Assembly: GCF_020184175.1 (NCBI RefSeq)
Contig: NC_065530.1
Coordinates: forward strand, 66,999,260-67,063,259
Direction of reading: 5' to 3'
From: Aphis gossypii
Lineage: Eukaryota; Arthropoda; Insecta; Hemiptera; Aphididae
Length of the DNA stretch: 64,000 nucleotides
Part shown: in pieces, positions 11,691 to 23,620 of the stretch
Layout: each line of letters opens with the position of its first letter
Numbering within the stretch: position 1 is the first letter of the stretch
Notes under the pieces: generated by a model
Database searches by the model: none
What the model saw: the letters and a program-made list of their open reading frames with translations, nothing else
Told to the model about the DNA's origin: nothing
Program-made: the position numbers and the translations under genes

Positions 11691-14600
11691 TTAATATTCC
11701 AGTGTCTTTTAGAAGTATAATTAATAGTTATAGAATAAAGTATATACAAACTATAATCTATTTTCAACGATTTATTGAACTAGATACCTATAAGAATTTA
11801 CTAGGTTTTCAATTTATTAAGAATTCAGTATATTTTTTCATAAATTATAAATAGTTAAATATTTATTAGTTTAAATTAATGCGTTTATTGTCTGTAAAAA
11901 TTAATAGCTCAAGCTTATATAGTTGAAAATGTATATAATAAAATATGTATGGCAGGGAAACATTTTGCAATTTAGTGATTTAAAATATTGTGTTATCAAT
12001 GATAAACATATTATCTGATGATACATTTGAATTATAGCATTACAATATTTATCTTGAAAAAAAATATTGTTATGGGTTTTAAATTATTAATTATTCATAT
12101 TTAAGCTTGCCTATTGGTGAACTGAAAATAACAGCAGTATTCTTTCATAATTCACTGAAGATTATTTAGTTAAATTTTTTAAGGAGATATTAATCTCAAT
12201 ACTTTAAAGTAGACTGGATTAATAGTAAATGAGATTTTTTTATAATTAGAAATATACCAAGTATAATAGTAATCAACAATTTTAAAATCAAGAAACCATA
12301 ATATACATGAATTCAAAAATGTATTCATTTTGTTTTTATGATAGATTGTGTTTTTTAGAACTTTTCATAGAGATTAGAATATTTATAAAACAAAAAATAA
12401 TTCTGGCGCAAGTTTTAAGATTTATATGTTTTATTCATATAGTTTTCTTCATTTTAGAAAAAGGGTAGCTTACAATTGTCTTATTCATATTTTAAAAATA
12501 TGATTCTTTGTAAATTTAAATATCAAATTTATTTCAAAATTTTATCTTTGTAAATATAATATAGGTTTATTCAAAATTAATAATGACAATCTATAAATAC
12601 AAACGTAGACTATTATAATCAATTTTTATTACATATTAAAGTGATAGAAATAACTGAATTGAAAAAGTTCTTGGTAGTTTTATTATTGAATGAAATTTAT
12701 AGATAAAATATTTAATATGCTATGATATATGTTAATTACCTTTCTTTACAATTTATATAAGTAAATCATAAATTTATAATAGGTATTTTAGGTGTAAAAA
12801 GAGTATCGTCTTTCATAATTATGTTTTTATATTAACCGTCTTATTGTTTATTATGTTTTAAAAATAAAAATATATATATATATAAATGATAAATCGTGTT
12901 ATATTTTTAACTTTTTAACTTTTAACTTTTCAAATATTAAATACAAAATGCTGTTAACAATTGTACTTATGAACAACTTACTTTCAAACAAGGTAAAGGA
13001 ATTAAATATTGTATGAAACTAAATTAATTAGTGAGAAATTACAACTTATATTAATAAAGTAACTTTATGCTTGTAAAAAAAATTAAATATTTTATACTAG
13101 TGATCTTGAAAAAGTTAAGCGATACTTACAAATTATGTCATAATAGAATTACTATTAAAAATAAAAATAAAAATGAAAATTATGAATGACTAGGAATATA
13201 TAGTTGATCGTGAATAATCTTAAAAATATTTATTTTAGTTTAACAGTTCTTATGTTTAAAGAAATTAAATCATTTTTTAAATTTTAGATATTATTTTTTC
13301 CCCGAGGTGCTGTAATAAGGCTAACTCTCTCTTTCCACCCATGTTAATTTTATATTATACATTTAGTTACTTAATATATTATTTTGTTATCTACAGTAAA
13401 TAATCCTATGAATTTAATTTAAAAAAATAATGTTATGAATTATCGTAATATGGAATAAAATAGTATGTACCTACTGTACTTAGACAATCTTTAATTATTA
13501 AAATATTAAACGAAAACATTTTTTCAGTAGATCTGAAATTACATAATATTGTTTTAAGTTATAAGTTTATCAAATAGTGTACCTACTAGTTGTACAGAAT
13601 GCTATCGATATAATATACTTTTACAGTTTTTCTTTTCTATTTTTTTCTCCTTGGTATATACAATATTATTTTTGTTAAGTTTATCTAAAAACCCTCAATA
13701 TTATAAAAATCTAGATGTTTAGTAATTAATTAAAATAATAAATTGAACACCTGCAGCTATATTATATGGTTTGATACCAACAAATAATGTTTTCACAAAT
13801 CATACTCCGATAACTATAATATAGAACTCTCAAGGGAAATCTAATACCTCCGGGTTAGGTGAACACGTGAATTTTATTATATTCTGATTATCTGGTTTAA
13901 TATAGTATACATGTTATAGTTACACTACTTTCAATAATATAGATATAATAATATAATACTTTTAATTTAAAAATAGTAAAAATAAATATATCCTGAGTTT
14001 ACGTTAAAAACGCTAGCTTAACTCCTTAAAATATTTAGGAATAACCTTTTTTTATACAAAAATACAAATAATACAATTTCTTTGGAATGGTTATAATTTT
14101 ATACCTATAATTTAAGTGTACGTTTTTATTACCAAAAACATTGTTAATTTGGACAAATTTTTATTGGAATAAGAGTCGTCTACCGATGGTACAATATCAA
14201 AATTATAAATTTTTATTTAATTGAATATTGAAATACAACAAAAATAAAATAAATGTATTATATATGATGATTTAAAATTTGTGTACAGTCATTTTATCAT
14301 ATTATTAAAAAATATTCAAAATAAAGAAAACATTTTTATAAAGTTTGATAATATATATATCATATCAAAATTCTCCATATAATGATTCCAAAAAATTATA
14401 GGCTTCTATTCATATTTTTTAAGTCATTCCATAAACCCTTTCCGCCAAACAGCTATTAATGTAAAACAAATTTATAAATATATGATAAAATGGACGTAAC
14501 TTACATTTTAAATAACTCTAGATAGGTATAATTGGTGTATAAGTTGTTTTAGATAAATAGAAGTGAAACATAGAAAAAAAGAAAATGATTTTATTACAAA

Positions 14601-15161
14601 TACATATAGGTAAGTAAAGTATATTATAAATTATAAATTATGAAGAATAATATTATTTTTATAACTTGTAAGTTTGTAACTATGAATGATAACTGATAAG
14701 TGATATATTTGTTTCATATAATAACGTCATATATTTTTTGATTTATATATTTAATAATTTAACTTTATTCCGTATAATATCAATCGTTTTTACATATAAT
14801 TAATATTAGATGTTATATTCAATACATTATTTTAATAAAGTATGAACAAAAATGTATGTTTTTGAATAATGTGTCCTAATAAGTATCTACTTAATATATT
14901 CGGAAAAGATATTATTATCTGTTAAATTGTGTTCAAGTTAAAGTAAAATATAAATCAAGATGATAAGTACAAAAACCATTATTAATGAATTCAAACTTGT
15001 AAGTATGAAACGGGTATGTACTGTTACAACTTTAAACTTTATAGATTTATAAATAAGAAAAGAGTAGAATGATTTTTTTTCAATCATTAATTTGTTCAAA
15101 AAAAAAAAAAAAAATGATAAATTTTACAAAATAAATCTCATTAGAGAATATTTGTTTTTAG
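11691..15161. other. AT-rich intergenic sequence
   Basis: No gene was recognised. Contains a short (AT)n tract near 12870-12884 and homopolymer A runs such as the one near 15098. Confidence 0.4.
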
Positions 15162-15398
15162 ACTTTGGATCTTGATTGCTGTTATTTGGCTTTGATGCAT
15201 TTCGAATTTTTACTGTATGCTATTGGTATAATTTACATTTTACTCATTTTGCGTGTTTTTTACAAGATTTCAGCTGTACTGTATGAACAGAGAAATCCAC
15301 TTGAATGGTACTTTACGTCTCATGGAGTAACACTAAATAAAAAATTCGTTCAATCAATATACGGAGTAGCATACACAAAAAAGCGTGGAAAAAATTGA
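15162..15398 (+). CDS. Possible terminal exon or small membrane-protein ORF
   Basis: An open frame runs from an acceptor-like TGTTTTTAG (ending 15161) to a TGA at 15396-15398 and is followed by AATAAA at 15428-15433. It has no ATG at its start; the first in-frame ATG is at 15195. The encoded segment is about 78 residues. It contains a hydrophobic stretch (FEFLLYAIGIIYILLILRVF) that would span a membrane, then a polar tail with EQRNPLEW and a basic end KKRGKN. Codon variety is better than in neighbouring chance frames. I do not recognise the family. It may be a 3' coding exon whose upstream exons I cannot place, or a pseudogene piece. Confidence 0.35.
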   Translation, partial: TLDLDCCYLALMHFEFLLYAIGIIYILLILRVFYKISAVLYEQRNPLEWYFTSHGVTLNKKFVQSIYGVAYTKKRGKN

Positions 15399-15433
15399 AA
15401 ACATGTTTCAACCATTTGAAACCTTTTAATAAA

Positions 15434-18259
15434 AAAATAATAGTAACATATTATATTAATATAAAATAAAAGAACAGATAATCATTCAAGTATTTATTAT
15501 TAGAGTGGGTGTGAACATAAAAACAAAAAATAATTTTAACTGTCAATAATTAGAAAAAACTATTTGGAAGAATCACTTTTAATTACCAAATATTTCTGAA
15601 GAGTTTCTAAAATATTATATATTTTATTATAATGTGATCAAAAAAATTGTTAAAAAATCATTTATATTTAGTATTAATGGATGCATAGTTCTAATTGTAA
15701 GACAATTATATCTATGTAGAATATTTTTTAGAAAAATAAATAAAATGTCAAAAACCGAATTTTATCATATTTGTATTTGAACTTACATAAATGTATACGA
15801 TTAAGGAGCAGGTAATTTTTGTTAAACATATATTATTGTACATTGTTTTTATTTAAAAAATGTTTCATACATTTTTGAAACATTCTATTTATAAGAAAAA
15901 TTTCAATTTGACATAATGAACAATGTTTGATGTGCAATGTCTGAGATGACGAGTTTCAAGCAAACAAAGACATCAATCGAAATGGTTCATATGCGTCGAA
16001 TAAATAGTGATCCTTTGTACGATAAATGTACATATAATACTAAAAGTATTTTATTGTTGTTCACAAATCGAGTTCATTAGGTATAATCAAAGCTTACTGT
16101 TATATATTAATATTTAGCCAAACATTTGGTAAATTCGTACTTGTACTTGTACATTATACTTGTTTACTGTATCGTATAATCTTGCAAAAAAAAAAAAAAA
16201 ACTATTGTTGATTATATAGTTACTTTTCACTCTTTTAGAAGAGGGCTGATTTATACGTTTTATAACAAGTATAATATAATTTTAGTCATTGTTGTTATTA
16301 TTATTATTATATTTTTATACGACATTAAAAACTATATTATTGTATTTAAATGATAGAAACACCGATCCTTATGTTGGTATACAAATGACCCAAATTATTA
16401 TGCAAGTGTTCACTGATTTGAAAACAAAGATTTTATTGTAGAAAGTATTATCTCAAACACTCGAAGAAAGATTTTTGACGTTTAGTCTCAGTATTTTTGT
16501 TCTTATCTATTCACAATTTTATTTCTAACTCAACCTAACTATTTAAGATCGATCACTTAAATTTATTTTTGTTGTATTTTATTTAAAATATTCATAAAAT
16601 ATTACATTTATAAATACAGTTTTTAAAAATTATTATTTTACATAATTATTATATTTAGGTATGTAGTTGTTAAACTAAAATATTTTTTCTTCATCAAATT
16701 GTAAATACATTTTATATTATCTTCTTAAAACTGGTTTTTATGACGTAGGAAATTATGAACAATTGTTATTTCTAAAACAATTTAAATTTGAACTAAATTA
16801 ACGTAATCTATGTACTTATTTACGTATTTGTGCTACTTACGCTATTATAACAACAAATTACTAATTTATCAGTTACCTTAGTAAATAAATGTGTTAGGTA
16901 TACCATTGAAAGTTTTTTTTTATATATTATATTAAACACTTTTTGTTTTAATATATTTTATTGAATGAATATGCCGTATTATGTATGATAATAATTATTA
17001 TTTGTCTATAATTTAATTCTGAAATCATCTCTATAATTTTTTATAACTTCTTAGTAATATTTAAGTTTTGTCACAACTTAATCGCCTAAAAATAGCCTGG
17101 TCTTAACTTTGTTTTATTATTTTTTTTTTTTAAGATCAAATATAATTTTCAAATCAAATTAAAGAAACATAACCCATTAATTTAATAATATTCACATTAT
17201 GAAATTCATTATAATATAGGTATCTATATTAATTAATGATCAATTAACAAAAAACAAAACTTTTTTTGTGTATTATATAATGTAAACGTATATCATTAAT
17301 AACAACACAGAACGCTGAAAGCTAAAGTTATATGAATGCGTAATAATACCAAACCAATTGCAATTCATCACACTGCTCTGGCACAAACGTCTCATAAAAC
17401 ACACAAGTCAATACATTTATTGTGTTTGTGTTTCTTGAGCTTTTTATTGTTTTAATCTCATTTGTACCATTTAGATTTATCGGTCAACATAAAACAACAG
17501 ATTGAAAATTTAAATGTCTTATAATCAATAGAACAAATATGGTTTCAAAAATAAGTGTTAAAATCAAAATACAATTAATAAAATATGAATTAACTCTGTG
17601 TTTTAGATTTTGATCGGAGGAATGAATGTATTGGTTTTACATATGTTAGTGTTTTTATTTTTAACTCTGGCGTCACCTTTCGGGAAAATATAAATTATTT
17701 TCAGTTTTTAGGTTAGTGTAAATCAATTAATTACGGGAGTAAATTAATTTATTATTTTTATATTATTACATATTCGTGTGCGTGTATATATGGTGAAAAG
17801 AGAGGTATAAAGTAAGAATTGACCACTTATTTAACACTTATCACACTAATACTAATCAATTTAAAGTAAACTTATTTTCGAAAAAAATCAATTTTTTTTT
17901 ATGTTATTCAAAGAATTTTCATACTTAATATTTTTAGTTGTAATTTAGACCCAACTAAAATTTTTAAAACTTTTTATAACAATAGAAAGTATATAGTTAT
18001 TGAGGTAGAACTTTTATGTTTAGTCAACTTCGACCAGAATTCAGAATCATTTTCAAATGAAATTATTGATCATTTTTAAAATTCATATTATTAAATTTAA
18101 ACTTCCTTTTTTAATGAATTAATCGTATAATATTAGTTCTAAGAAGCACTAATTATTTATTATTAAATCTATAGGTTAGTCTAAAATATTATATATTATT
18201 ATATTTTTTTAAATTTATTACTCGGCGCAATGTATAGGCAAAATAGGTACATTTATGTG
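15434..18259. other. AT-rich intergenic sequence
   Basis: No gene was recognised. Homopolymer A tracts (for example about 16186-16200) and a small TTA array near 16297-16310 are present. Confidence 0.4.
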
Positions 18260-18265
18260 TTATGA

Positions 18266-18945
18266 CTAGGGTTAGGATGTTTATGCACTAAAAATGTATG
18301 AATATGTATGCACTTTTGCACTGAAAAACAGTTAAATATGCATTAAAAATAAAGTAATGTAAACAAAAAAAAATTCATTAAATATATAGAGATAAATTAA
18401 ATTATAAGTAGATAGTATATCAAAAAATTGTGTTGGTACTATTTTTATGTGCTAGTTTTCAAGGCCGTAACTGAGGAGAGGGTCCAGGATCCCTTCATTG
18501 AATTTTTTAAAAGTAGTAATATTTTTTTTTTATTAAAAATTAACTATTATGTGGATTGAGTATTATTATGACGAATTATGTTTTCAATAACGATAATAAT
18601 CAAATTGTATATTTTTAACGAACAAAATAATGAAGTTCAGTATATTCTATATATTTAAAAAAAATGTTGGACCCCCCTGCAATTTTTTTCCAGTTGCGGC
18701 CTTGCTCGTTATACCATAGAATAATCTTTCATAATTTTTCATCGAAAACCGTTAAATATGCGCTTATAAACAGAACAAACATAAATTATACACTTATAAA
18801 TAAAAAATGGTAAAATATGCAATTATATATACAATAAAAATGTGATATTTTGAATACAGATATCATGAGACACATTTCTGTACAAGAATGGACACTATTG
18901 AACAACCTAAAAAAATATGCAATAACATAAACATCCTAACCTTAG
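18266..18945. mobile_element. MITE with 20-bp terminal inverted repeats and TTATGA target duplication
   Basis: The left end CTAGGGTTAGGATGTTTATG (18266-18285) and the right end (18926-18945) are reverse complements at 19 of 20 positions. TTATGA occurs immediately outside both ends (18260-18265 and 18946-18951) as a probable target-site duplication. Copies of an AAATATGC word recur inside, near both ends. There is no transposase frame, so it is non-autonomous. A 6-bp duplication is not diagnostic of a superfamily on its own. Another inverted-repeat element lies within it. Confidence 0.75.
18460..18704. mobile_element. MITE nested inside the 18266-18945 element
   Basis: The ends CAAGGCCGTAACTG (18460-18473) and CAGTTGCGGCCTTG (18691-18704) are inverted repeats with 13 of 14 matches. 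Just inside each end is a GGGTCC-type G-rich word. The element resembles the TIR element at 43640-43929, which also has a GGC-GYAAC end and a GGGGTCCAGGA subterminal block. No clear target-site duplication was found. Confidence 0.65.
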
Positions 18946-18951
18946 TTATGA

Positions 18952-21900
18952 CCGACTTGGGAAAATACTCACTATCAGTTATCACATTTAATTTTAATGT
19001 AGAATTAAAAAATATGATCATATTGTACAATAATTATATTCCTATCTAAGCAAAAAATGTTCTATATATACTGATTTCTAATGTTCATGAAAAAAACTCA
19101 AGTATTATCATATTTAAAAGGAAATTTAACATGTCAGTTATGTCTGATCCGCAATTGAATATTAATGACACCTCATTAATATTTAAGCCATTATTTAAAA
19201 AATGAAATTAATTTAATTACTAAACATAGATTAGTTGGTTCGTAATTAATTTTGAAGAATAATTTAAAATAAAAGATTTATAATTCTTTAAAACATTTTG
19301 TATATTGATTGAAATATAAATGAATGATCAGACATTACATATAATATAATATTTAGAACTTGGAAATTTTAAAGTGTATGTAATGATAATATTTGAATAG
19401 TTATTTTATTACTATGTATAGTGCAGAACTTCTAGTTTATAGGAAATATAATAAAATACGCGACAAGAGTAATAAAATGTTCTTGGTTTAAATTTTTTTA
19501 AATTAAAATATAGAATTAATTTTTAGGAAAAGTGTGTTGTAAATATGATATTAATATGCTTCATTCTCAGCACTATTTGATTATAATGTTGATTTAAATT
19601 AAAATCTTAGAATTAATTTATCTGTTAATGAATGATAATTTACTGTGTGTATTTAGACCGAACAAATTGGTAAATAATTCATATGTTTTTATTGTTTAAG
19701 TAATATTTCAATTTTAATATTTTATGTTTATAACGCAATATAAAAATATATAACATTTTTGTTATAATGTATTACGCAGTAAAATCCTCTCATAAATGTA
19801 TATTTTATATTTGTATTTATTTATTTATGTTGAAGTAAATGTTTTGAATGGCTATTTAAACCTAGAACTCAATTAATCATATACATTTTTTTTCTAGAAG
19901 TATGATTTCCATATTAAACCTTGTTTGGTTACACAAAGTAAAATGGACTCTTTTGAAATTCTTAAGTTTTTAAAATGCATATTTTTAATGTTGAAACCAC
20001 TTTATTTTCCATGTACCTTTATTTATACAAGTAAGTATATTTTATATACGTATTTATATTATTTATTTAGTAAAATATTTAAGAGATAGGTAGTTAATAC
20101 AATTCAAAAAAAAAAAAAAAAAATAATAATAATAATAAATAATAATTATAACTGAATTACTTTAAATTATAACTACATAAGGGTGTGTTAAACCCCATGT
20201 GATTTAACAAAGTAATTTTCAATGTCAACAAACAAGGATAAATCATTAAAACGTAGAGTATAGGAGATTTAAAACTTCAAAAAAAAAGGATACAGCAAAT
20301 TTATGAGTTAATTGTTAAATGTTTATTAGATCTATGCTATAGGTATTATATAATTACTCATTACAAATATTTTAAATTAACTACTGTAAAATAAAGATTA
20401 TAATAGATTTTTGTTTAATATATTAAGCCGATTGAATATTTTATTCGAAATACGTATACTCATATGGGAGCCTTATTGCTTTTTACTATAAAAATCAAAT
20501 ATTTAAGAACATAAGTTTCTGTTTTTTTGTAAATAAAAAAAAATATAGCGCTTAAAAGATTTAATTGCACTCAAAATAATTCTCTTCAGTACATTTTGAA
20601 TCATTTCTAAAAGCCAAGATGTTTAATTGTTTTATAAATTAAAGATAGTATATTTAAGTTCAGGTTATATTTAACTTTAAGAATCTTAAGTGTTAACTAC
20701 CTTAAACCATTCTCAGGTTATCTTTACAAATCAATCTTAATTTAATTTATAATATAAGGTAATACAGTTAAAAAAGTAATTGTAATACAATGATGATAAC
20801 TATTAACGTTGAAGCATTGTATGCCCAATAATATATTATATCAGTCAAATACATTTTTTAACAAAAAAATAGATATTTAAACATTTAGTTTAATATCAGT
20901 GTTAAATTTTGATTGAAAAAAAAAATAATAATAAAAATAATACAATTTCTACAGAGGTACTTTTTGTTTAGATATAAGATTCTAAAACCTATAATTATTA
21001 CTGAATGCATTAAAATTAATCACTATTAGTAAAAGTACCTATGTACCAATATATTATTTTGACAGGGGTTAAACCATATTATTCATACAACTTGCTTAAT
21101 ATAAATAAATAATGTTTGAATTATTCTACATTAATACTTATTTATGCTTTAGGGTAATGATAATAATGAAAAAAGATCATAGATAAAGTTTTGGTCAAGG
21201 TACGGTTATAATTCTAAGGGTATATTATAAATTATAATATATGTGATGTGATTACATAAGTTTTTAATTAAAATATCAGTTATACTAAACTATTATTGTA
21301 CTTATTATTGTTACTACTGTTATATTGTATTGTTAATGTGATGTTTTACTTTCAAAGTAATTTTGGTATTTAATTCGTAAAACTATATTTTATTTATTTT
21401 TCACTAAATTTGCAATGTTACAATGTTATACGTTTATTTGTTCAACAGAAATATTATTTACGAATCGTATTAAACGAATATTTTATTAATTTTTATACAG
21501 GACCTTAGGTATATTTTAAATTAAAGCATACATGTAGCATACGTTTTTTATCGCGGTCATTTAAAACAAAATTATATCAAAATACTCGGTTCGATTATCT
21601 AAGTGCGTATAATGTGTTCCAGTTTAGGCTATAGCGTTATAGGTTCAGCCATTTGGCCATAAAACTTAAAATACCAATTATAGGGGTTGATAGATTTTAA
21701 AGCATCGTCTTTCATGATAATAAAAAGAAGATTTATTATGAAAATGAAGATTTTTTTTTTTTAGATCTCATTTAAATGTATATCTTTTTTCAATCGTAAG
21801 ATAATTAATTATAAAATTTAAACATAAATTGTTAGTATAATTTAATTGGTTTTTGAGTATTAATATGACCGTGATTGCTTCATGCCTGGTAATAATTTTT

Positions 21901-22900
21901 CAAATGCTTTATTGATCACGATTTTTCCTATCATACATCAGGTTAACTGTATCTTATTTAGTTAAAATATTAAAGCAGAAATCTAAAATCAAAAAAACAT
22001 ACCAATGATATAAAATAAATCATAAGGATTTAATTACTTTGTAATAAATCAACAAGGGAGGTAAAATAATAATAAATGGTACAAAACTATTTTATCGAAC
22101 AATTAACGATTAATCGTATGTATGAAATTTACAATTATTATATTCCAATAATAAGGGGCTATTGTTATAATAGTTTATAATATTATAATATATATAATCT
22201 TTGTTTTTTATTTATTTATTACCTATTAATTTAACCATACACCTAATTATTAAAATAATTGTTTTGTATGTTTCTTAGTAATATTATACTATTAAAATAG
22301 GTAAATTAATTATTTTAATATGTATATTTTCTATTTAAGTAGAAATATAAAATGTGTATTGTATTTAGCTTATGCTGTATAGCTGTATAGAAGTAAAAAA
22401 AAAAATCAGCATTATGTAAAATAAAAATATATATATTCTATACATTCTGATCAATTGTTTCGATTTATAACTTGTTATACTTTTGAATTTATTTCTTATC
22501 TTTTGTTTAATTTTTACTTATATTCATTATTTTGGATGTTGCTTAGTATTTGTAATTTATTATGTTTGCGTAAAACGACTTAAGAATAACAATAATAATA
22601 ATGCTAAAGTATTTTTCTCACTACATTAAAATCTTGTATAATTGTCATTGTTTTATTATTTATCGTATTTTTCACCTTGTTGCACCGGAAAAAATATTTG
22701 TACAACTACAATATATTTTTAAAATAACATTGTTATTCGTATAATACACGATTGTTTCTAATTTTTAAAATATTTAACTTATCGTAACGCCGTGTCCTGA
22801 AAAAGTGTTCATATACTTTGTACTACTCCACTTTGTAAGTCATTTAAACGTGTAGGTGTTATTAGTAAAATTAATGTTATATATGAATAATGTAAAATGA
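18952..22900. other. AT-rich intergenic sequence
   Basis: Contains one exon candidate (19943-20030), a poly-A followed by (AAT)n near 20107-20140, and otherwise nothing recognised. Confidence 0.4.
19943..20030 (+). CDS. Possible first coding exon of an unidentified membrane protein
   Basis: ATG at 19943 opens 29 codons plus one base, ending ACAA followed by the consensus donor GTAAGT (20031-20036). The peptide begins MDSFEILKFLKCIF and continues hydrophobic (LMLKPLYFPCTF). That resembles the start of a multi-pass membrane protein such as an insect chemoreceptor, but this is composition only. No downstream exon with a phase-compatible acceptor was found up to 22.9 kb, so it may be a decayed fragment or chance. 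Confidence 0.22.
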
Positions 22901-22908
22901 GTACTTAC

Positions 22909-23034
22909 TTCTAGTATTTTGACAGTGTCACAGTGAGGCATTTGTATGGACCGATGGGATCTAAATAGATAACTAGTATCATCGATTGTCTCGATAGGTA
23001 TACCGTTCTTGGTCTTCGGATAATTAATTACAAA
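22909..23034 (-). CDS. Possible coding exon of an unidentified gene
   Basis: On the minus strand an open frame of 42 codons ends at GAA followed by GTAAGTAC (donor from 22908). It contains an internal ATG at 22941 in context ACAAATG, which would give an 11-residue first exon (MPHCDTVKILE). If coding starts further upstream the peptide includes TKNGIPIETIDDTSYLFRSH. Base composition is less AT-biased than the surroundings, and a relatively G+C-rich block lies just upstream (23260-23620). I recognise no domain, and no partner exon was found. Confidence 0.3.
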
Positions 23035-23259
23035 TTATCAATAGACTATTTCAACATAGACATGACAACATCATGTTAGATTAAGTCACGAGTTTATATA
23101 TTTTCAGATAACGAATAGTTTTAAATAATCTTAGTTTATTAAAAAATCGTCGTCTGTTATTGAAAATCGTAGATTTAATAAAAGTGGCTTATGATTTTTT
23201 TCCTCTGGTTTTAAATTAAACATATCATCGCTTGAAATGATTTATATTTTTCGCTATTT

Positions 23260-23620
23260 TATTTTGTCCATTTGATATGATATCCAACTGTGCGTATAAT
23301 CAACTGACCTATAAACCATGTTAAGCATCTGTATAAATATATTGCGATCATGGCTCGGGCGCGCATACTATTAAATCCAGAACCCACTTCAAGCACAGAC
23401 GTGTGTTGAGGAAACGGTAGGAACGCGACCAAAATCCACGTCGGTTGGAGACACGGGATCGGTGGATAAGTTTTAATTGAAAAATAAATAACTTTGACTG
23501 TCAATGTTATTACACAGCAGGTATCAACCGCCATGATGTCGATAGCAATAATATACGAACACTCCCCAGTTCGAAATTTTATTGTGTGTACTTCACGTCT
23601 TTTCACGCCGACAAAATTAC
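23260..23620. promoter_or_regulatory. G+C-elevated segment, possible promoter
   Basis: This segment has several CpGs (GGCTCGGGCGCGC near 23352) in otherwise AT-rich DNA and contains TATAAATA at 23332-23339. It lies immediately upstream (in minus orientation) of the exon candidate 22909-23034, so it could be that transcript's promoter. The TATA-like word also fits a plus-strand start. A 115-codon minus-strand open frame across it lacks any recognisable motif and is not called as a gene. Confidence 0.3.

Noticed and set aside
23259..23606. 115-codon minus-strand open frame
   Set aside because: No motif, no homologous pattern and no splice context. The length is explained by the higher G+C of this segment, which is reported as a possible promoter.
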